Origin: Siphlonurus alternatus
Taxonomy: Eukaryota; Arthropoda; Insecta; Ephemeroptera; Siphlonuridae
Reading direction: 5' to 3'
Assembly (NCBI GenBank): GCA_949825025.1
Contig: OX463787.1
Coordinates: 19,687,482-19,751,481 of the forward strand
Length of the DNA: 64,000 bases
Within the stretch, counting starts at the first letter, position 1. Each line of letters starts with the position of its first letter. This document shows, piece by piece, positions 1 to 12,846 of this stretch. The notes beneath the pieces are model-generated. The model worked only from the letters and a program-made list of their open reading frames with translations. It did no database searches and was not told the origin of the DNA. Both the position numbers and the translations under genes were made by a program.

Positions 1-430
1 ATCACATGATTTCGCTATTTCTACGATCGTAAGCTTACGATTGTACGTTTCTCATTTAGAACCGGTTCTAAATTTCTTATCATACGCCAGCATACGATAC
101 GAAGCTGTGTGTGCGCTCACAGCTGATCGCATAGCTTCTTATTTTTTTTTATCATTCGCTGTGAAATCATGCGACTCTGTCTGCGACCGGCCTTATAGTC
201 CTGCAACATGCGACACTTTTGTGCTAAAACAGTTGCCTATATACATTATACAGTGAAACTTATCTCATGACGACACACGTCCCATCATACACTTCTCGAC
301 ATCCCGAACGTTACGTCTGCTCTCATTACACCCCGCCATGTTACTTGTAACTTGTCAACACTCACTACGTTCACATGACGGTGTTTAATACGGATCCGTT
401 GACGACGGATAATGTTATTCTTATGGAGCA
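1..430. other. No gene recognised
   Basis: AT-rich; a small inverted pair around TGACGACGGATAATGTTATT (about 400-425) lies at the edge of the duplication. No coding signal. Confidence 0.5.
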
Positions 431-2092
431 TCGTCAACGAATACGTATTATAAACATCGTCATTTGAAGGAAGTAGAGGAGTCTTGCAAACAAACATTTT
501 TGTATTCAGTTTGCGGACTACGGCCATTAAAGAAAACATTTGTTTGAATTATAAGGGATTAATGTGAAGCAAAATCTATTTCAAAGGAAAAACGTTCTTA
601 TTTTTTATTGCAAATTTTTATACAAGATCTAGTGATAATTTTTGTTCCAATATTTTAATCCCTAGTTGAAAAATTTCGTCTTCAACTCATCCTTTACACG
701 TCGATAACTAATCTTTTTACCTTTAAAACACATCTTATTTCCTCTTCGCTCAAAGTGAGGATGAAATGAAGATAATATTTCTAACATTTTATGCTCAAGG
801 TAAAAAGACGTAATCTCGTCTTTTCCCCTCTTCATTCCTCTAAAATGGTGCAAACTAGGATTATAACCAAAGACGAGACGAGAGTTTAATAGCTAATAAA
901 AGATAAAATTTATTTCAACGCACCACCGGCCCTTTTAATCGAACTGCAAGTCGCTGATTCTTTTATAATTTTTTTCACTGAATAAAAGGGAAACATTTTA
1001 CAGGACTATGACGTCAGCGCAACTTTAATCTCGATTTTGTGTGTTTCAAAGCTAGTATGAAATATTCACATGCAACGCTCTTAATTACAATAATCGCTAT
1101 ATTTGACCACGGATGTATACATGACGTTAAACACATGTTAATTCAAAATTCAAGTGGCAAAAATGTCCCCCCCCCCCTTTTTCAGTAAAAAATATCAACT
1201 TTCATCCTATTTTCTCTTTGCTGGAACGTTCGGCTTTGTCATACACTTCGAGGCAGCCTGAATGTCACCACTGCTGTCCTTGTGGGTCTCTCACCTTATC
1301 AATATAAATATTTAACCGTTTGAACGACAAAATTTAATATAAAAAAATACAACCTCCATAAATATGAATGAATGATGTAACTTTTATTTTGCTTGGAATT
1401 TTTCGTTATTAGTGCATGAAAAATGGCAATCAAAACAAACAAATCGTGCATTTTTAGTTAGGAAACAAATTCATAATATATAATTTTAATGTATTTACGT
1501 ATAATTGAAGAGAAATTAAATGGGATTCACTCATTTTATACATTAGAATATTAAATTTGGATTTTTATGAGCGACAACGGCGATGCGGCGCGATTTTGAC
1601 GCAAAAGCTTTGAAATCCAATGAGGCGAGCGAATTCGCCCTATATATTTCGTTAATAGTAAGCATTTTTATTTTATTCGCCAAATATGACCAGCAATGGA
1701 TACTACAGCAAGTGCGCATTAATCGCGTCACAGGCTGGAAATCACTCATGAAAATCCACCTTAATACTGTATATTTGGTATTGAGATTCCTAATTCATTA
1801 AATCTCATTTTTCTTTTTAAATTTTGAATTAACTATCCTAAAATATAAATGAAGCATAATGATTCACTACAGCCAAATTAATTTTAATTTCTTCCTCCTA
1901 GCACTCGTCTGTCCACCCTCACGATCGCTCGAGAGGTCGCCCCACCAGACACGTGGTGGACAATTTACGAAGCCCCCAGCAAAGACTCCTCGCCGGTCAG
2001 AGACCTCACGTCACCACGATCGTTCGTCCTGCAAGGATCACACGTGTCTTCTCCAGGTGAGAATATTGTACACTTCTGGGCAAGCCGAATAA
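431..2092 (+). repeat. Direct duplication, copy 1
   Basis: Matches 3209-5252 along its length: for example GGAGTCTTGCAAACAAACAT, GGCTTTGTCATACACTTCGA and GCAAAGACTCCTCGCCGGTC occur in both in order. Includes MITE B copy 1. No coding sequence recognised. A part (660-860) recurs at 51940-52200. Confidence 0.5.
1555..1772 (+). mobile_element. MITE family B (GCGACGCGATT type), copy 1
   Basis: Ends GGATTTTTATGAGCGAC and inverted GGTGGATTTTCATGAGTGA; internal GCGCGATTTTGACGCAAAAG and CAGCAAGTGCGCATTAATCG. A flanking TTAA is visible on the right. Confidence 0.5.
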
Positions 2093-2113
2093 TATCTCTG
2101 CTCGGGTTATATG

Positions 2114-2342
2114 CATTTAGGTGCTTTTTCATTGAGCGATGTCACGCGAGGCTTGGCGGGGCAAGAAAAGCGCACTTGCAGTGAAACCGTATGGCGGTCA
2201 TATTGGTGAGGAAAAATGGCGGTGCTATTAAATTGCGGCGGGAAAGTGATTTCTCGTCACAAATTTCATACGATTTTACTGTAAGTGCGCTTTTCCTTCC
2301 CCGCCAAGCTTGGCGTGACATAGCTCCATAGAAAAGCGGTTT
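2114..2342. mobile_element. Palindromic MITE
   Basis: Arms ATGTCACGCGAGGCTTGGCG and, inverted, ATGTCACGCCAAGCTTGGCG extend through AAAAGCGCACTTGCAGT. No clear target duplication. Confidence 0.5.
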
Positions 2343-2990
2343 TACACTCAATCCCCCCGCCATCTTATAGCCTATATACGTGAAATTATTGTGAATTAAT
2401 GAGTTTGATGAAATTTCATAACGACAGGATACGTTTAATTATCATAAATATTTTACATCTGCTACAACTGTCAGTTTTGAACGCCATGTTAAATTTTTGT
2501 AATTTATAGCATTTCTTTTATATATAAGCAGGAATGAAGTTTGTCAATTAAAAAATACATATTTTTAGTTACTTTCATGCGAATATATCATTTGATTTTT
2601 ATTTTTCTTACTGAAAATTGAGTGCTATTCGTTCACAGTTCAGGAAGACAAAATTAGTAAACCAAACATTAAGACCTCAGTTGATTGAGATCTTGGAATA
2701 AGCCCCCTTAAATGCTACAAGATTTGTAGAGAACTTGCCATAATGGGTGGCATGTAAATTTAGAAGTGGAGCAATCTTATCAGTTTTGAGTTAAACTGAA
2801 GGTAGAAATTTAACATGGGCCTTATGAACGGAAACCAGGATTGGTACTGTTGTGAGGAAATTGCCCCTCGGATTTGCTCAAACCATTAGCGAATAAGTTT
2901 TAGAGCACACTCAAATTTTTAAAATTTATTTCATTCGATTCCTTTTCACTGAAGTTTCTTTTCGCTCGCGTTACCGAGTTTAAAGACGCA
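2343..2990. other. No feature recognised
   Basis: AT-rich spacer between the two copies of the direct duplication; no conserved reading frame or repeat identified. Confidence 0.5.
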
Positions 2991-2993
2991 TTT

Positions 2994-3194
2994 AAATGGC
3001 AATTTTTATCATGCGACGCGACACGAATAATGCGCACTTGCTGTAACATCCATTGGCAGCCATTTTGGGCGATGAAGAGAAAAAGAGCATCTTAATTAAC
3101 GCGTTTACCGGCGAATTCGCCACAACATAGGATTTCATAGCTTTTACGTCAAATCGCGCCGCATCGCCGTTGTCGCTCATGAAAATCCACCTTT
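2994..3194 (-). mobile_element. MITE family B, copy 2
   Basis: Minus-strand copy: GGTGGATTTTCATGAGCGAC, ACAACGGCGATGCGGCGCGA and CAGCAAGTGCGCATTATTCG. It sits just before the second copy of the direct duplication. Confidence 0.5.
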
Positions 3195-3945
3195 AGAATA
3201 ACATTATCCGTCGTCAGAACGAATACGTATTATAAACACCGTCATTTGATCGAAGTAGAGGAGTCTTGCAAACAAACATTTTTGTATTCAGTTTGCGGAT
3301 TACGGCCATGTAAGAAAACATTTGTTTGAATTATAAGGGATTAATGTCAAGTATAGAATAATTAATAAATCAAAGGAAAAACATGATTATTTTTTTATTG
3401 CAAATTTTGATATTAATACAAGATCTCGTGATAATTTTGTTCCAACATTTTAATCCCTAGTTGAAAAAAATACGTCATCAACTCATCCTTTACACGTCTA
3501 AAGCTAATATTTTTACCTCTAAAACAAATCTTATTTCCTCTTCGCTCACAGTGAGGATGAAATAATTAAGACAAATTTCTAACATTTCATGCTCAGGAAG
3601 AGGTAAAAAGACGTAATCTCGTCTTTTTTCCTCTTCTTATCTCTAAATTGGTGCAAAATAGGATTACCAAAGACGAGAGGAGAGTTTTATAGCGAAGAAA
3701 AGATGAAAATTATATCAACGCAACGCTGGCCATTATAATTGAGCTGCAAGTCGCTGTTTCATTTATAATTTTTTTCACTGAATCAAAGAGAGACACGTTA
3801 CAAGACTATGACGTCACAGCATCTTTAATCTCGACGTCGTTTCATAACTATATAGTGTTAAATATTTGCAGACAAAGCTCTTAATTACAATAATCTCTCA
3901 AATTATATTCGACCGTGGCTGTACCCTCAATAATGCACATGTTAA

Positions 3946-4298
3946 GGTAGAGATAACACACCCAACGTTAATAAAAATCCCATTCATAAAAATTAAGAAA
4001 AAAAAATAAAATGTTCTCCTTTACATATCTTATCCGTAGGTAAAATATCAGGTGTACAGAAACGAGCTAGTTTTCGAGTTATTAATTATTAAAGTTGACT
4101 AATTTAAATAAACATGGAAGTTCGATTTCTCCATGTTAAATTAGTCAACTTTAAAAATTAATAACTAAAAAACTAGCTCGTTTTTATGTATGCCTGATAT
4201 TTTACCTACTGATAGTGGGATAGAGGAGAACATTTTATTTTTTTTTCATAACTTTTATGAAGGGGATTTTTATTAACATTGGGTGTGTTATCTCTAAC
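3946..4298. mobile_element. TTAA-flanked foldback MITE, family 1
   Basis: TTAA at 3942-3945 and 4299-4302. Ends GGTAGAGATAACACACCCAA and, inverted, GTTAGAGATAACACACCCAA. Almost wholly palindromic. The paralogous segment at 1131-1160 has a single TTAA (1138-1141) and no element, so this is a filled/empty pair. TTAA duplication is the mark of piggyBac-type insertion. Confidence 0.5.
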
Positions 4299-4707
4299 TT
4301 AATTAAAAAATAAACTCCCCCCCCCTCTTTTTCAATAAAAAATTTCAACTTTCATCCTATTTTCTCTTTGCTGGAACGTACGGCTTTGTCATACACTTCG
4401 AGGCAACCTGAATGTCACCACTGCTGTCATTGTGGGTCTCTCACCTTGTTAATAAAAACGTAACCGTTTGAACGTCAAAATTTATATTAAAAAAAATGTA
4501 GCCTCCATAAAAATGATTGAATTATGTAACTTTTATTTAAGTTGGAATTTTTTGTTTTTAGTGCATGAAAAATGGCAAGCAAAACAATCATATCACGCGT
4601 TTTTAATTAGTAAAAAAAATCGTAATACATGACATTATTTTATTGTATTTAGAATAGTTGAAGAGAAATTAAATGGTATTCACTCGCTTCATACATTAGA
4701 ACATTAA

Positions 4708-4920
4708 AGGCGGATTTTCATGAGCGACAACGGTGATGCAACGCAATTTTGACTTAAAAGCTGCGAAATCCTCTGCGGCAAGTGATTAAATCACCGAATA
4801 TCGCGTTAAGAACGATGATCTTTTTCTTTTAATCGCCAAATAAATCCGACAATAGATGTTACAGCAAGTGCGCATTATTCGCGTCGCAGGCTGGAAATCA
4901 ATCATGAAACACCACCTTAA
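4708..4920 (+). mobile_element. MITE family B, copy 3
   Basis: Reads GGCGGATTTTCATGAGCGAC at its left end, directly after TTAAA, and CATGAAACACCACCTTAA at the right. Equivalent to copy 1 within the duplicated block. Confidence 0.5.
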
Positions 4921-5276
4921 TTTTGTATATTTGGTATTGAGATTCCCAATTTATTAAATGTAACTTTTTTTTAAATTTTGAATTAACTATCCTAAAATAT
5001 AAATGCCATGAAGTATAATGATTCACCACAGCTAAATTAATTTGTAACCTCGTAGCACTCGTCTGTCCACCCTCACGATTGCTCGAGAGGTCACCCCACC
5101 AGCCGTGCGGTGGACAATTTTTACGAACCCTCCCAGCAAAGACTCCTCGCCGGTCAGAGACCCCACGTCACCACGATCGTTCGTCCTGCAAGGATCACAC
5201 GTGTCTTCTCCAGGTGGGAATATTGTACACTTCTGGGCAGACCGAATGATAGCTACACTTTTACTTTGCACTACGG

Positions 5277-5657
5277 GTAAGGTAACACGAAACAGCTGAT
5301 CGACGTAGTCCCATTTGATTAACATGTAATCCTTAGCAACCTCATAAAAATTCTGAATTTTTTTTTAGATAACCCTCGGCACCAAAAAATTGCAGAAAAA
5401 AATCAAAACAATCGGAAGTGACGATTTTTTTTAATTAACTTTTTCAAGTTTTTTTTAAATGGCTCTCCCATGGAGAGCTAAAGTAAAAATTGAAATTAAA
5501 AAACTGAGCTCGTTCAATTGTTTTGAAAATTTTTCTGCAACTTTTTTTTGCCAAGAACTGTCTCTTAGAAGAAAACAGAATTTTTATGAGGTTGCTAAGG
5601 TTTACATGTTAATCAAATGGAAATATGTCAATCAGCTGTTTCGTCTTACCATATACA
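5277..5657. mobile_element. Foldback MITE, family 2, second copy
   Basis: Palindromic arms with AACAGCTGATCGACGTAGTC and GTTTACATGTTAATC parallel the copy at 27935. The termini (GGTAAGGTAACACG, CGTCTTACC) are altered, so no clean target duplication is seen. Confidence 0.5.
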
Positions 5658-7078
5658 AAGGGACATTGGACCATTAAAATAATTATTTTTTTAATCAAAC
5701 GTTACCCATCAACTGAGTATGAATACATGCCGCACGGTGGCGAGTGCCCCAGAGTAAGCGCCTTATGAATAGCGCGACCGGAAGAACGTGACGTCACGTC
5801 CATCGCCTGGCAACACTGCTACCTCTTCTCCATGTAACTCAATCCCCCTTTCTCCCGCCCAGCCGTACTCAGTGCGATGTTGCCTGTGCAATTGACCTGC
5901 GGCTCTCTATAATTAATTAATTATTATATATTTAGGGGATGTTCCGAAAATGAAAATTTTCTCATTTCTTTTTGCATTAAAGTATTTTATAGTAACTTTT
6001 TAAACATTCATGATTGCATTGTCCTACGTCCCTTTAAAGAGCCAAGTAGGCAATACACAAGAACTATTTACTACGAAGACGGCCTGACTTTTTTGCCGCC
6101 ATTCGGCTAACATTTCCTTAACCTAGTGACGTCACGACCTTGACTTTTCTAGCGCATTTGATTGGCCTAGAGTCAGCTACAAAGATACCGCGGTCAAAGA
6201 TGCCGCTTTATTAGCCATCTGTCAAATCTGTCAAGCTGTCAAATCTTAGACGTCATCAAAGAAGCCGCCCGAGCACGTGGCTCATTTAGCGGACTTCCCC
6301 GAAGGTTGGCGAGAAATGTTGAGTATCGAGGTTCTTCAATAAGTTGTTCTAGGCCGTCCTCCAGTATATAGTCGTTAGGCAATACACGCAGTTGTGACGT
6401 TAAGCAAGTCATTTGAAACAGCCTATATGTGAAATATTGGTGAATATTTTGACTTAAGTTTGTGAAAGCGTAATATTAGGATCACAGAGGCTTCAAGTCA
6501 GCTGATTTTGCGGTGTTCCATCGTTTTATCCTAACATTTAAAACACATGAAATTGCTTTTTTTGGCTTTAAAGATTTTTTTTTGCAAAGAAAATTAAAAA
6601 ATAAGTTCTTAATTCATAACTAGATGATCCTAAACTGAAAATAGGGGTGAGGATGGAGAAGTTTCAAATCAACAGCTTTAATAATTATTACTGTGAGAAA
6701 AATTTATATTTCAAATTTTTTAACATGTTCTTTTTGTATGAAAATAATCCGGCAGTGAATAAATGAAAAATCTTCTATACGTCTAACGACGTAAAGTGAC
6801 GTAATATTGTATTAATAGCATTTTTAAAAACAGGTTAAACATTGCCAATAAAGGGAATTTCTTGAACATTTTAAATGAAAGTTTGAGTAATATTTATAAT
6901 TTTTATTATATGACACATATTCTTTACACAAATTGTAAATTAAAATTTATTTTTAGGTTTTTAGGTAATTTAAGAATTAAAAAAACAATTTAACTATTGT
7001 GAGCGTCAGCCTAAATCAATAATAATTATAATATACGTGACTATTGCATTAGAGACCTGGTTCGCGCCTTCGTATTTA
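5658..7078. other. No gene recognised
   Basis: Contains a moderately GC-rich 5730-5890 segment and scattered GACGTCAC sites (5800, 6130), both common in local MITEs, but no paired arms could be shown. Confidence 0.5.
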
Positions 7079-7460
7079 TTTTTTTTTTTACAAGGATATA
7101 CCCCTAAGAGCTTAAACCTCGCGGTGGGGTAATGGGTATTGATAAGATATGGAAAAATGGTGGCCACGGCCTGTTACATGTCCCAGCATTCGCTGAGGTG
7201 AGACTGAGGGAACCGTGGAAAACCTCAGTTAGGACGGCACCTCTACTTTTTTTCAATCGACCAAAGCTATGTCCAAATCCTGGGGAACCACACACAAGTG
7301 CATCACTGCACTGGCTGGAAAGCGAGACAAATTTACCCCAGGGAGGGAACAATGTGATTTTTACTTGAAATTGTCACCAATCCAAGTACTAACCAGGTAC
7401 GAAATTTCTTGACTTCGGTGATCTAACGAGAACCGGTCAATGCACTGCGACACGCTCGAA
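7079..7460 (-). mobile_element. 5S rRNA-derived SINE (SINE3-type), copy 1
   Basis: On the minus strand the head reads GACCGGTTCTCGTTAGATCA, then CCGAAGTC and GGTTAGTACTTGGATTGGTG, matching the central and 3' parts of 5S rRNA including its internal promoter boxes. A body (CCCTGGGGTAA, GCACTTGTGTGTGGTTCCCC) follows, then a domain with GAGGTTTTCCACGG, and an A-rich tail at 7079-7091. A real 5S gene would be about 120 bp and lack this body. Confidence 0.5.
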
Positions 7461-7483
7461 TTTTTAATTTGTAACTCTTAAGG

Positions 7484-7688
7484 TTGAATCACATGGTGAT
7501 TTTTATCATGCGACGCGACGCGATTAATGCGCACTAGCTGTAACATTCATTGGCGGCCATATTTGTCGATTAAAAGAAAAAGAGCACCGTAATTAACGCG
7601 ATTTCCAGTGAATTCGCCACCACATGGGATTTCACAGCTTCTAAGTCAAAATCGCGTCGCATCGCCGTTGTCGCCGTCCGCCTTTGGC
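7484..7688 (-). mobile_element. MITE family B, copy 4
   Basis: Minus strand holds GGCGACAACGGCGATGCGAC and CAGCTAGTGCGCATTAATCG; the forward left side starts after TTAA with GGTTGAATCACATGGTGATT. Adjacent to the 5S SINE head. Confidence 0.5.
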
Positions 7689-7860
7689 ATGTAATTTGCT
7701 CCTGTGATACTTCAGTGTGTAAATAGTTGCCGACTGTACATTTTTACAGGGCAAATTATCTCTCACTATGGAGATTGAAAGAAAATGATTATTCGAAAAG
7801 AAAAAAAAAGTGGAGGAATTGAATAGCAAATATTAGTACAGGATCTCGTGTGATGATTAT

Positions 7861-8292
7861 GGACAAGTAGCATAACTTTTTTATAGTAGTGTAATCGAAA
7901 GAGGAGGTCGAAAAATACACCTGTGAATTTTTTTAGATTCTTATCTGTACTGCATCATGCCTAAACTAGAGATGTAAAGAGGTCACGTGACCTGGAGGTG
8001 GCGCCTGTATCGCCCGTGAAGTCATTGAACAAACGATCGACTTTACAACGCTTCTAAACAACCACGTTGCTATGGAAACAAGCAACAATTGATTTATTTT
8101 TTATACAAACGTTATATAGTCAATCGTTTGCTTGACCGGACAGTTCAATGACGTCACGAGCGCCGCCTCCAGATCACGTTACCTCTTTATATTTCAATTT
8201 TAGGCATGATGCAGTACAGATAAAAATCTTAAAAAATTCATAGGATCTCCTTTTTCGATTGAGCTATTATAAAAAATTGATGCTACTTGTCC
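7861..8292. mobile_element. Palindromic MITE (GGACAAGTAGCAT ends)
   Basis: GGACAAGTAGCATAACTTTT at the left and its near-complement at the right; arms share TTATCTGTACTGCATCATGC. The centre contains AATGACGTCACGAGCGCC. Confidence 0.5.
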
Positions 8293-8461
8293 ATTTCGTT
8301 CACTTTAATCCAATAGCATCTTATTTTATGATCGAGTTGCCTTGACGTTATTGCATTTGCTATATAAAGGAAAAAATTTCACACATTCAGAGAAAAGATA
8401 CGTTACATATATTGTCTAAAGAGTGACTTTGGTCTCAAATTTGAGGTTTTTATCGAATTCA

Positions 8462-8605
8462 TAGCACTGTGTATGGGCTATACTCATATTATGTGTTTCT
8501 AAACCTAATATATTTATAAACAATTGTTATATATTTTTAAATAATTATTATAATGCTATAAAGTTTGAGTTGGTCTGCATTATTTAATCTTTGTAGCCTG
8601 TACCC
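8462..8605 (+). repeat. Left of two direct repeats outside the 7.2 kb foldback element
   Basis: CACTGTGTATGGGCTA, then AAGTTTGAG and TATTATTTAA...CTTTGT in order, matching 16078-16205 with gaps. Diverged, so older than the element or part of another repeat. Confidence 0.5.
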
Positions 8606-9599
8606 CCGAATCCTTAATAAAAAAGATAGGAACTTGATGCCTATTGACGCCTCCAGGGGGCGTGGCATCACTTTCAATAATTAAATAAATATAGTTCTAG
8701 GATTCAAAAAAAATCTGAAATAAATCAGAGAAGCATAATTTGGCACCTTATATTCATTTTTGTAGTAACAAATTTCGGGTCGCCGGAACTAGTCCGAAAA
8801 GGAACTGATCCGAATGGGAACTGATCCGAATCGGAAGATGTCCGAACAGGAACAAGCCCGAATGTTTCTCGTGAAATCTCGTGCCTCTCCCACCAGTCCT
8901 TTCCCGGCATTTTATTACACTTATAATTAGTCCGCGCTGCTAATTAAGGCACCGCGGCTCTGCGGAATTAGAGCATTCGGACTTGTTCCCTTTCGGATCA
9001 GTTCCGTGTGTATCTTAGGAGAAATATTGACTATAGGGAACAGACCCGAATAGGAAGTAATCCGAATCAGAAGACATCCGAATAGGAACTGATCCGAATT
9101 GGAACAAGTCCGAATTTGTTTTACATATATCACGTAATCTCGCGGCATTGCGCGGACATTCCTCTATCACCCGCGTAGCGTTTTGATGCATTGTTAATTA
9201 GTACACGCTATTGATTATAGGCGCCGCGACACCGCGAAATGAGGGCATTCGGACTTGTTCCTTTTCGGATCTCTTCCGTGCGCAGTTTGAGAGTTTTGAA
9301 CAGGAACTGATCCGAATCGGAACAAGTCCGAATTTAAAATTTGGATCTCTTCATATTCGGATCAGTTCCTTTTCGGACTTACTCCGGCAAACCACAATGT
9401 TACGTACTGACAAGTGCCCAAGAAATGCTTATACGTATATAAGAATTAACTGTATGGCTGTATTTGTACTATGTGTATAAGGCATGTCTTGATTCCCCGT
9501 CGGTACATACAAGACTATATAGCTGCTATCTTCTATCTATAGCATCTCTGATCACTTCATATTCGGATCAGTTCCTTTTCGGATCAGATCCTACATCAT

Positions 9600-11160
9600 G
9601 ACACCTCTACTATAAGGGATAGAAGACCATACAACCGGACTGAGATACAAAGTAGTGGGAGAAACAAGATTTGCCGACATTGTCATAAAGGTGTGCGATG
9701 TTGCCAAGGTAGTGACTGGAGGAGGAGTTAAGGGTTTCTTTGTTCGCACCTGACCTATGAAATTTTGGCAGGTGGCAGAAAACATAAGTAGTTTTTTTAG
9801 AATTTCAACTTCCAACTTTTAGGAATAAAGTATAGAGGGCGTCCATGTACTAATCCTGGTTATTCCGTGCTCAATTTTTGAATGCTGAATTAAATGAAAC
9901 TGCATGGTTTGTGAGTGTTTTGCGGGACGAACGATAGAAAAATAATATAACTATGTGTGCGAAACATTTTTTAGCATGATTATTTTTTTTCTATATAGCT
10001 TCTTTATTAAGTATTTGCAGGAAGAATCATAAATTATTTTAAAACAATTAAAATGCAACCTTACTGCAAAACACAATTATTAAGGACATATCAATTAGCT
10101 ATTTTTTTGGAATGACAGAACAGCGTTGATGAAATTGCCTTTCAGTTTAATATTAAATTATATTCCCTCCCTTTCTTTCCGAGTGTTACGAAATATTATT
10201 TTATATTAATATAAATTATAATTATTTTTCAAGAGATTAATATTTTTTTATAAAAATGATTTTTTGCTTTGCAAACATCACAGTGAGAAGTGAGAAGCCA
10301 AATCTTGCTAAACACAAAAATAATAATTAGTAATAAATTTAAAAAAAAATGTTATATATAGCATCAATATATTATATTATTAATTATAAATCCAACCTCA
10401 TTAATTAAGCAGTTATAATGATTACTAATGCATTAATTTAAAAAAAAAATTTGGTCAATAATACGTCCTGGACAAGGTGATTAAAAAATATTAATTGATA
10501 TAAAAAAAACTAAAAAAATACACTGTATAATGTATGTATAATATGTTGGCACCAAAGCCCAAATTCGGGCAAAGCCTGAATAATGCGCACATCTAGGGGT
10601 GCCCCTAGCGAAGTGAGCAAAGCCCGAACTATCCAAACTATATATTATTAAATTTTTACACGATTTTGTTGTACGAAAATATTTGTTTTGTGGTGTAATT
10701 GTCTGTTTTTGCATCTGATGCATTAAAGCTCCGAATTGATAACATGGACTGCTTAGCAATATTTTTGTTTGCCCTAAGGTCTATTTTTTTTTTTTTTTTT
10801 TACTTTACTTTTTTTGCTTCTACTCTATAATATGTATGTTTTATTCATCATAAGATTATGCTCGTGAAAAGTTATTAACACAAACAATAGATATTCTTAA
10901 AAAAAAATCCATGATATAGTTCTATTTAATTTAGTCTCAAAATAATCCCTTACTTATATAATATAAAATTAGTGTCTGTACATATTATTTTTCTAATTAG
11001 TTCTTACTTCCAGTATTTATCGCAAAGGAAGTACATAATCTAAGTACGAAAATTGCAAATGAAAAAGGTATTCAATAAAAAAATGTAAAAATTTAGTAAT
11101 GTTAATTGACATTTTTTATTGTAAATTTCGCACTTACGTTAGATTAATTATGTATTTTCT
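9600..11160. other. Interior of 7.2 kb foldback element, left part
   Basis: Mostly AT-rich. On the plus strand about 9612-9746 reads YKVVGETRFADIVIKVCDVA and GGGVKGFFVRT in one frame, which looks coding-like but matches no family I recognise. A short inverted pair (TTCGGGCAAAGCC / GCAAAGCCCGAA) lies at 10563-10628. Confidence 0.5.
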
Positions 11161-11168
11161 TTGCGAAA

Positions 11169-12838
11169 CAGGGTCGGTCTGACAGCAAAAGGCCCGGGCC
11201 GCAAATGGGCCCGAAAGGTCTGCCCGTGCTGCGTGGGCGGGGGGCAAGGGGGGGGGAGAACCTCGCCGGAGTCGAAAAAATTGAAAAAAGGGCATGGCTT
11301 TTTATCTTTTTGTTATGAAAAATTGTATTATATTATTCAGAAAGCCTCTTGGCGTTTTTCAATTAACGTCAAACTGCCAGGATGATTTTTCTACTGACAT
11401 GTGCTACGATATACTGTCATTAATTTCATTCACAAAAATTTTTGGTTCAAAAAGTATTAAAAAATTACTTAAAATTCAAGTTTCGATAAAAAATCATGAA
11501 ATATTATTCAGAAAGCCTCTTGGCGTTTTTCAATGAACGTCAAACTGTCAGGATGATTTTCTACTGACATGTGCTACTGTCAAAAATTTCATTCACAAAG
11601 CAATTTTGTTAAAAAAGTATGAAAAAATTAATTAAAAATCAAGTTTCGATACCAAATCATAAAATATTAATATTATTCAGAAAGCCTCTTGGCGTTTTTC
11701 AATTAACGTCAACTGCCACGATGATTTTCTACTGACATGTGCTACGATATATATGTAATGTCAATAATTTCATTCACAAAGGCATTTGTATTTAATATTT
11801 TTTTATAATTGTTTTAAATGAAAAGTAGTATGACGAATTTTTTGGAAGTCACGTGGTCTTACATCAATTAGTGTGAAAAAATTAATTGACATGTAATCAA
11901 ATCACCTTTTTATTAATATACTTTTTTTTTGTATTTTTGTGGATTCAACTGCTCAACTGCATTTCTGTAGCACAATAACCCACAGCAATCTCACTTTTCA
12001 GCAGAATTTGTTTAATTTATTATTTTATTTTCACAGGAAAAATTAAGCAATGCCAACTCAATTTGACTTAATGCTTGAATTAGTAATTATTGCTAAAAAT
12101 ATTTTGAATCAGCGCTCCTCCATATGGAACCGAAGTTAAAAAGATAAAGAAAAAAAAAAGATTGAAAGTGTTCCATAGAATTGGCCATATTTATGGTTCT
12201 CCAGGAAAAAAATCCAAAGTCAGAGAGAACGTATCATGGAATTTAACATGGGGCCGTAATTGCCTGACAAAACCCCTTAATTTACTCGAAGAAATTTCGT
12301 TGGTGGTACGAGACGAGCCACCAATCCACGAACTTTCTTTTAGGAATCTAGGGGTTTTGACGGTTAAGGACCCATGTTAAATGCCGCGTTTAGTCTAACT
12401 TTGGATTTGTTCTCTGCAATCTGCATTCTGCATTAACTCCCACTTTAAGTACGGAAGGTTTGCTAATTTTTCAAATTTCATGAGAGTGAATTGCCACATA
12501 AATTATTAAGAACACTGACAACACCCTTAATATATTTAGTACAAAATTAGGTATCTTTCCGTCAGGGGCCCCGGGCACACATATATTTGTAAGTTAATCA
12601 TTAATGGTGTTAGAAAAAAATAACACGGAAATAATATAAAAAAAATAAAATATTATGCTAATTTTTTTAAATGTCTGCATAGAAGTTAAATTATTTTCAA
12701 TATTTTTATTTTTCCATTCTTTTCTTTTCCTTTCTTTTTCTTCTTTTATATTTTTATTTTGCTAAGGCCCAAGGGGCTTGCCACAGCTGGAGCCCGGATC
12801 GCATTTGCTGCCTAGCGGTCCTGGTCAGACCAACCCTG
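11169..12838. mobile_element. hAT-like non-autonomous transposon, 8-bp TSD
   Basis: Flanked by TTGCGAAA at 11161-11168 and 12839-12846, a perfect 8-bp target duplication. Ends are CAGGGTCGGTCTGAC and the complement of CAGGGTTGGTCTGAC (one mismatch). An 8-bp duplication with CAGGG ends is typical of hAT. Inner arms also share GGGCC-rich blocks. No transposase frame is visible; three copies of an internal repeat lie at 11330-11790. Confidence 0.5.
11330..11790. repeat. Three tandem copies of a ~170-bp unit
   Basis: Copies start near 11330, 11506 and 11675. Each contains TATTATTCAGAAAGCCTC, TTGGCGTTTTTCAAT, CTACTGACATGTGCTA and ATTTCATTCACAAA. Located inside the hAT-like element. Confidence 0.5.
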
Positions 12839-12846
12839 TTGCGAAA

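Larger units (their letters stand above)
3209..5252 (+). repeat. Direct duplication, copy 2 (with TTAA MITE inserted)
   Basis: Same order of blocks as 431-2092, longer because of the 353-bp MITE at 3946-4298. MITE B copy 3 lies in the corresponding place. The two differ by scattered substitutions and small indels, so the duplication is not recent. Confidence 0.5.

Noticed and set aside
1150..1170. C homopolymer as a functional element
   Set aside because: Ordinary homopolymer run, also present in the duplicate at 4313; no other signal.
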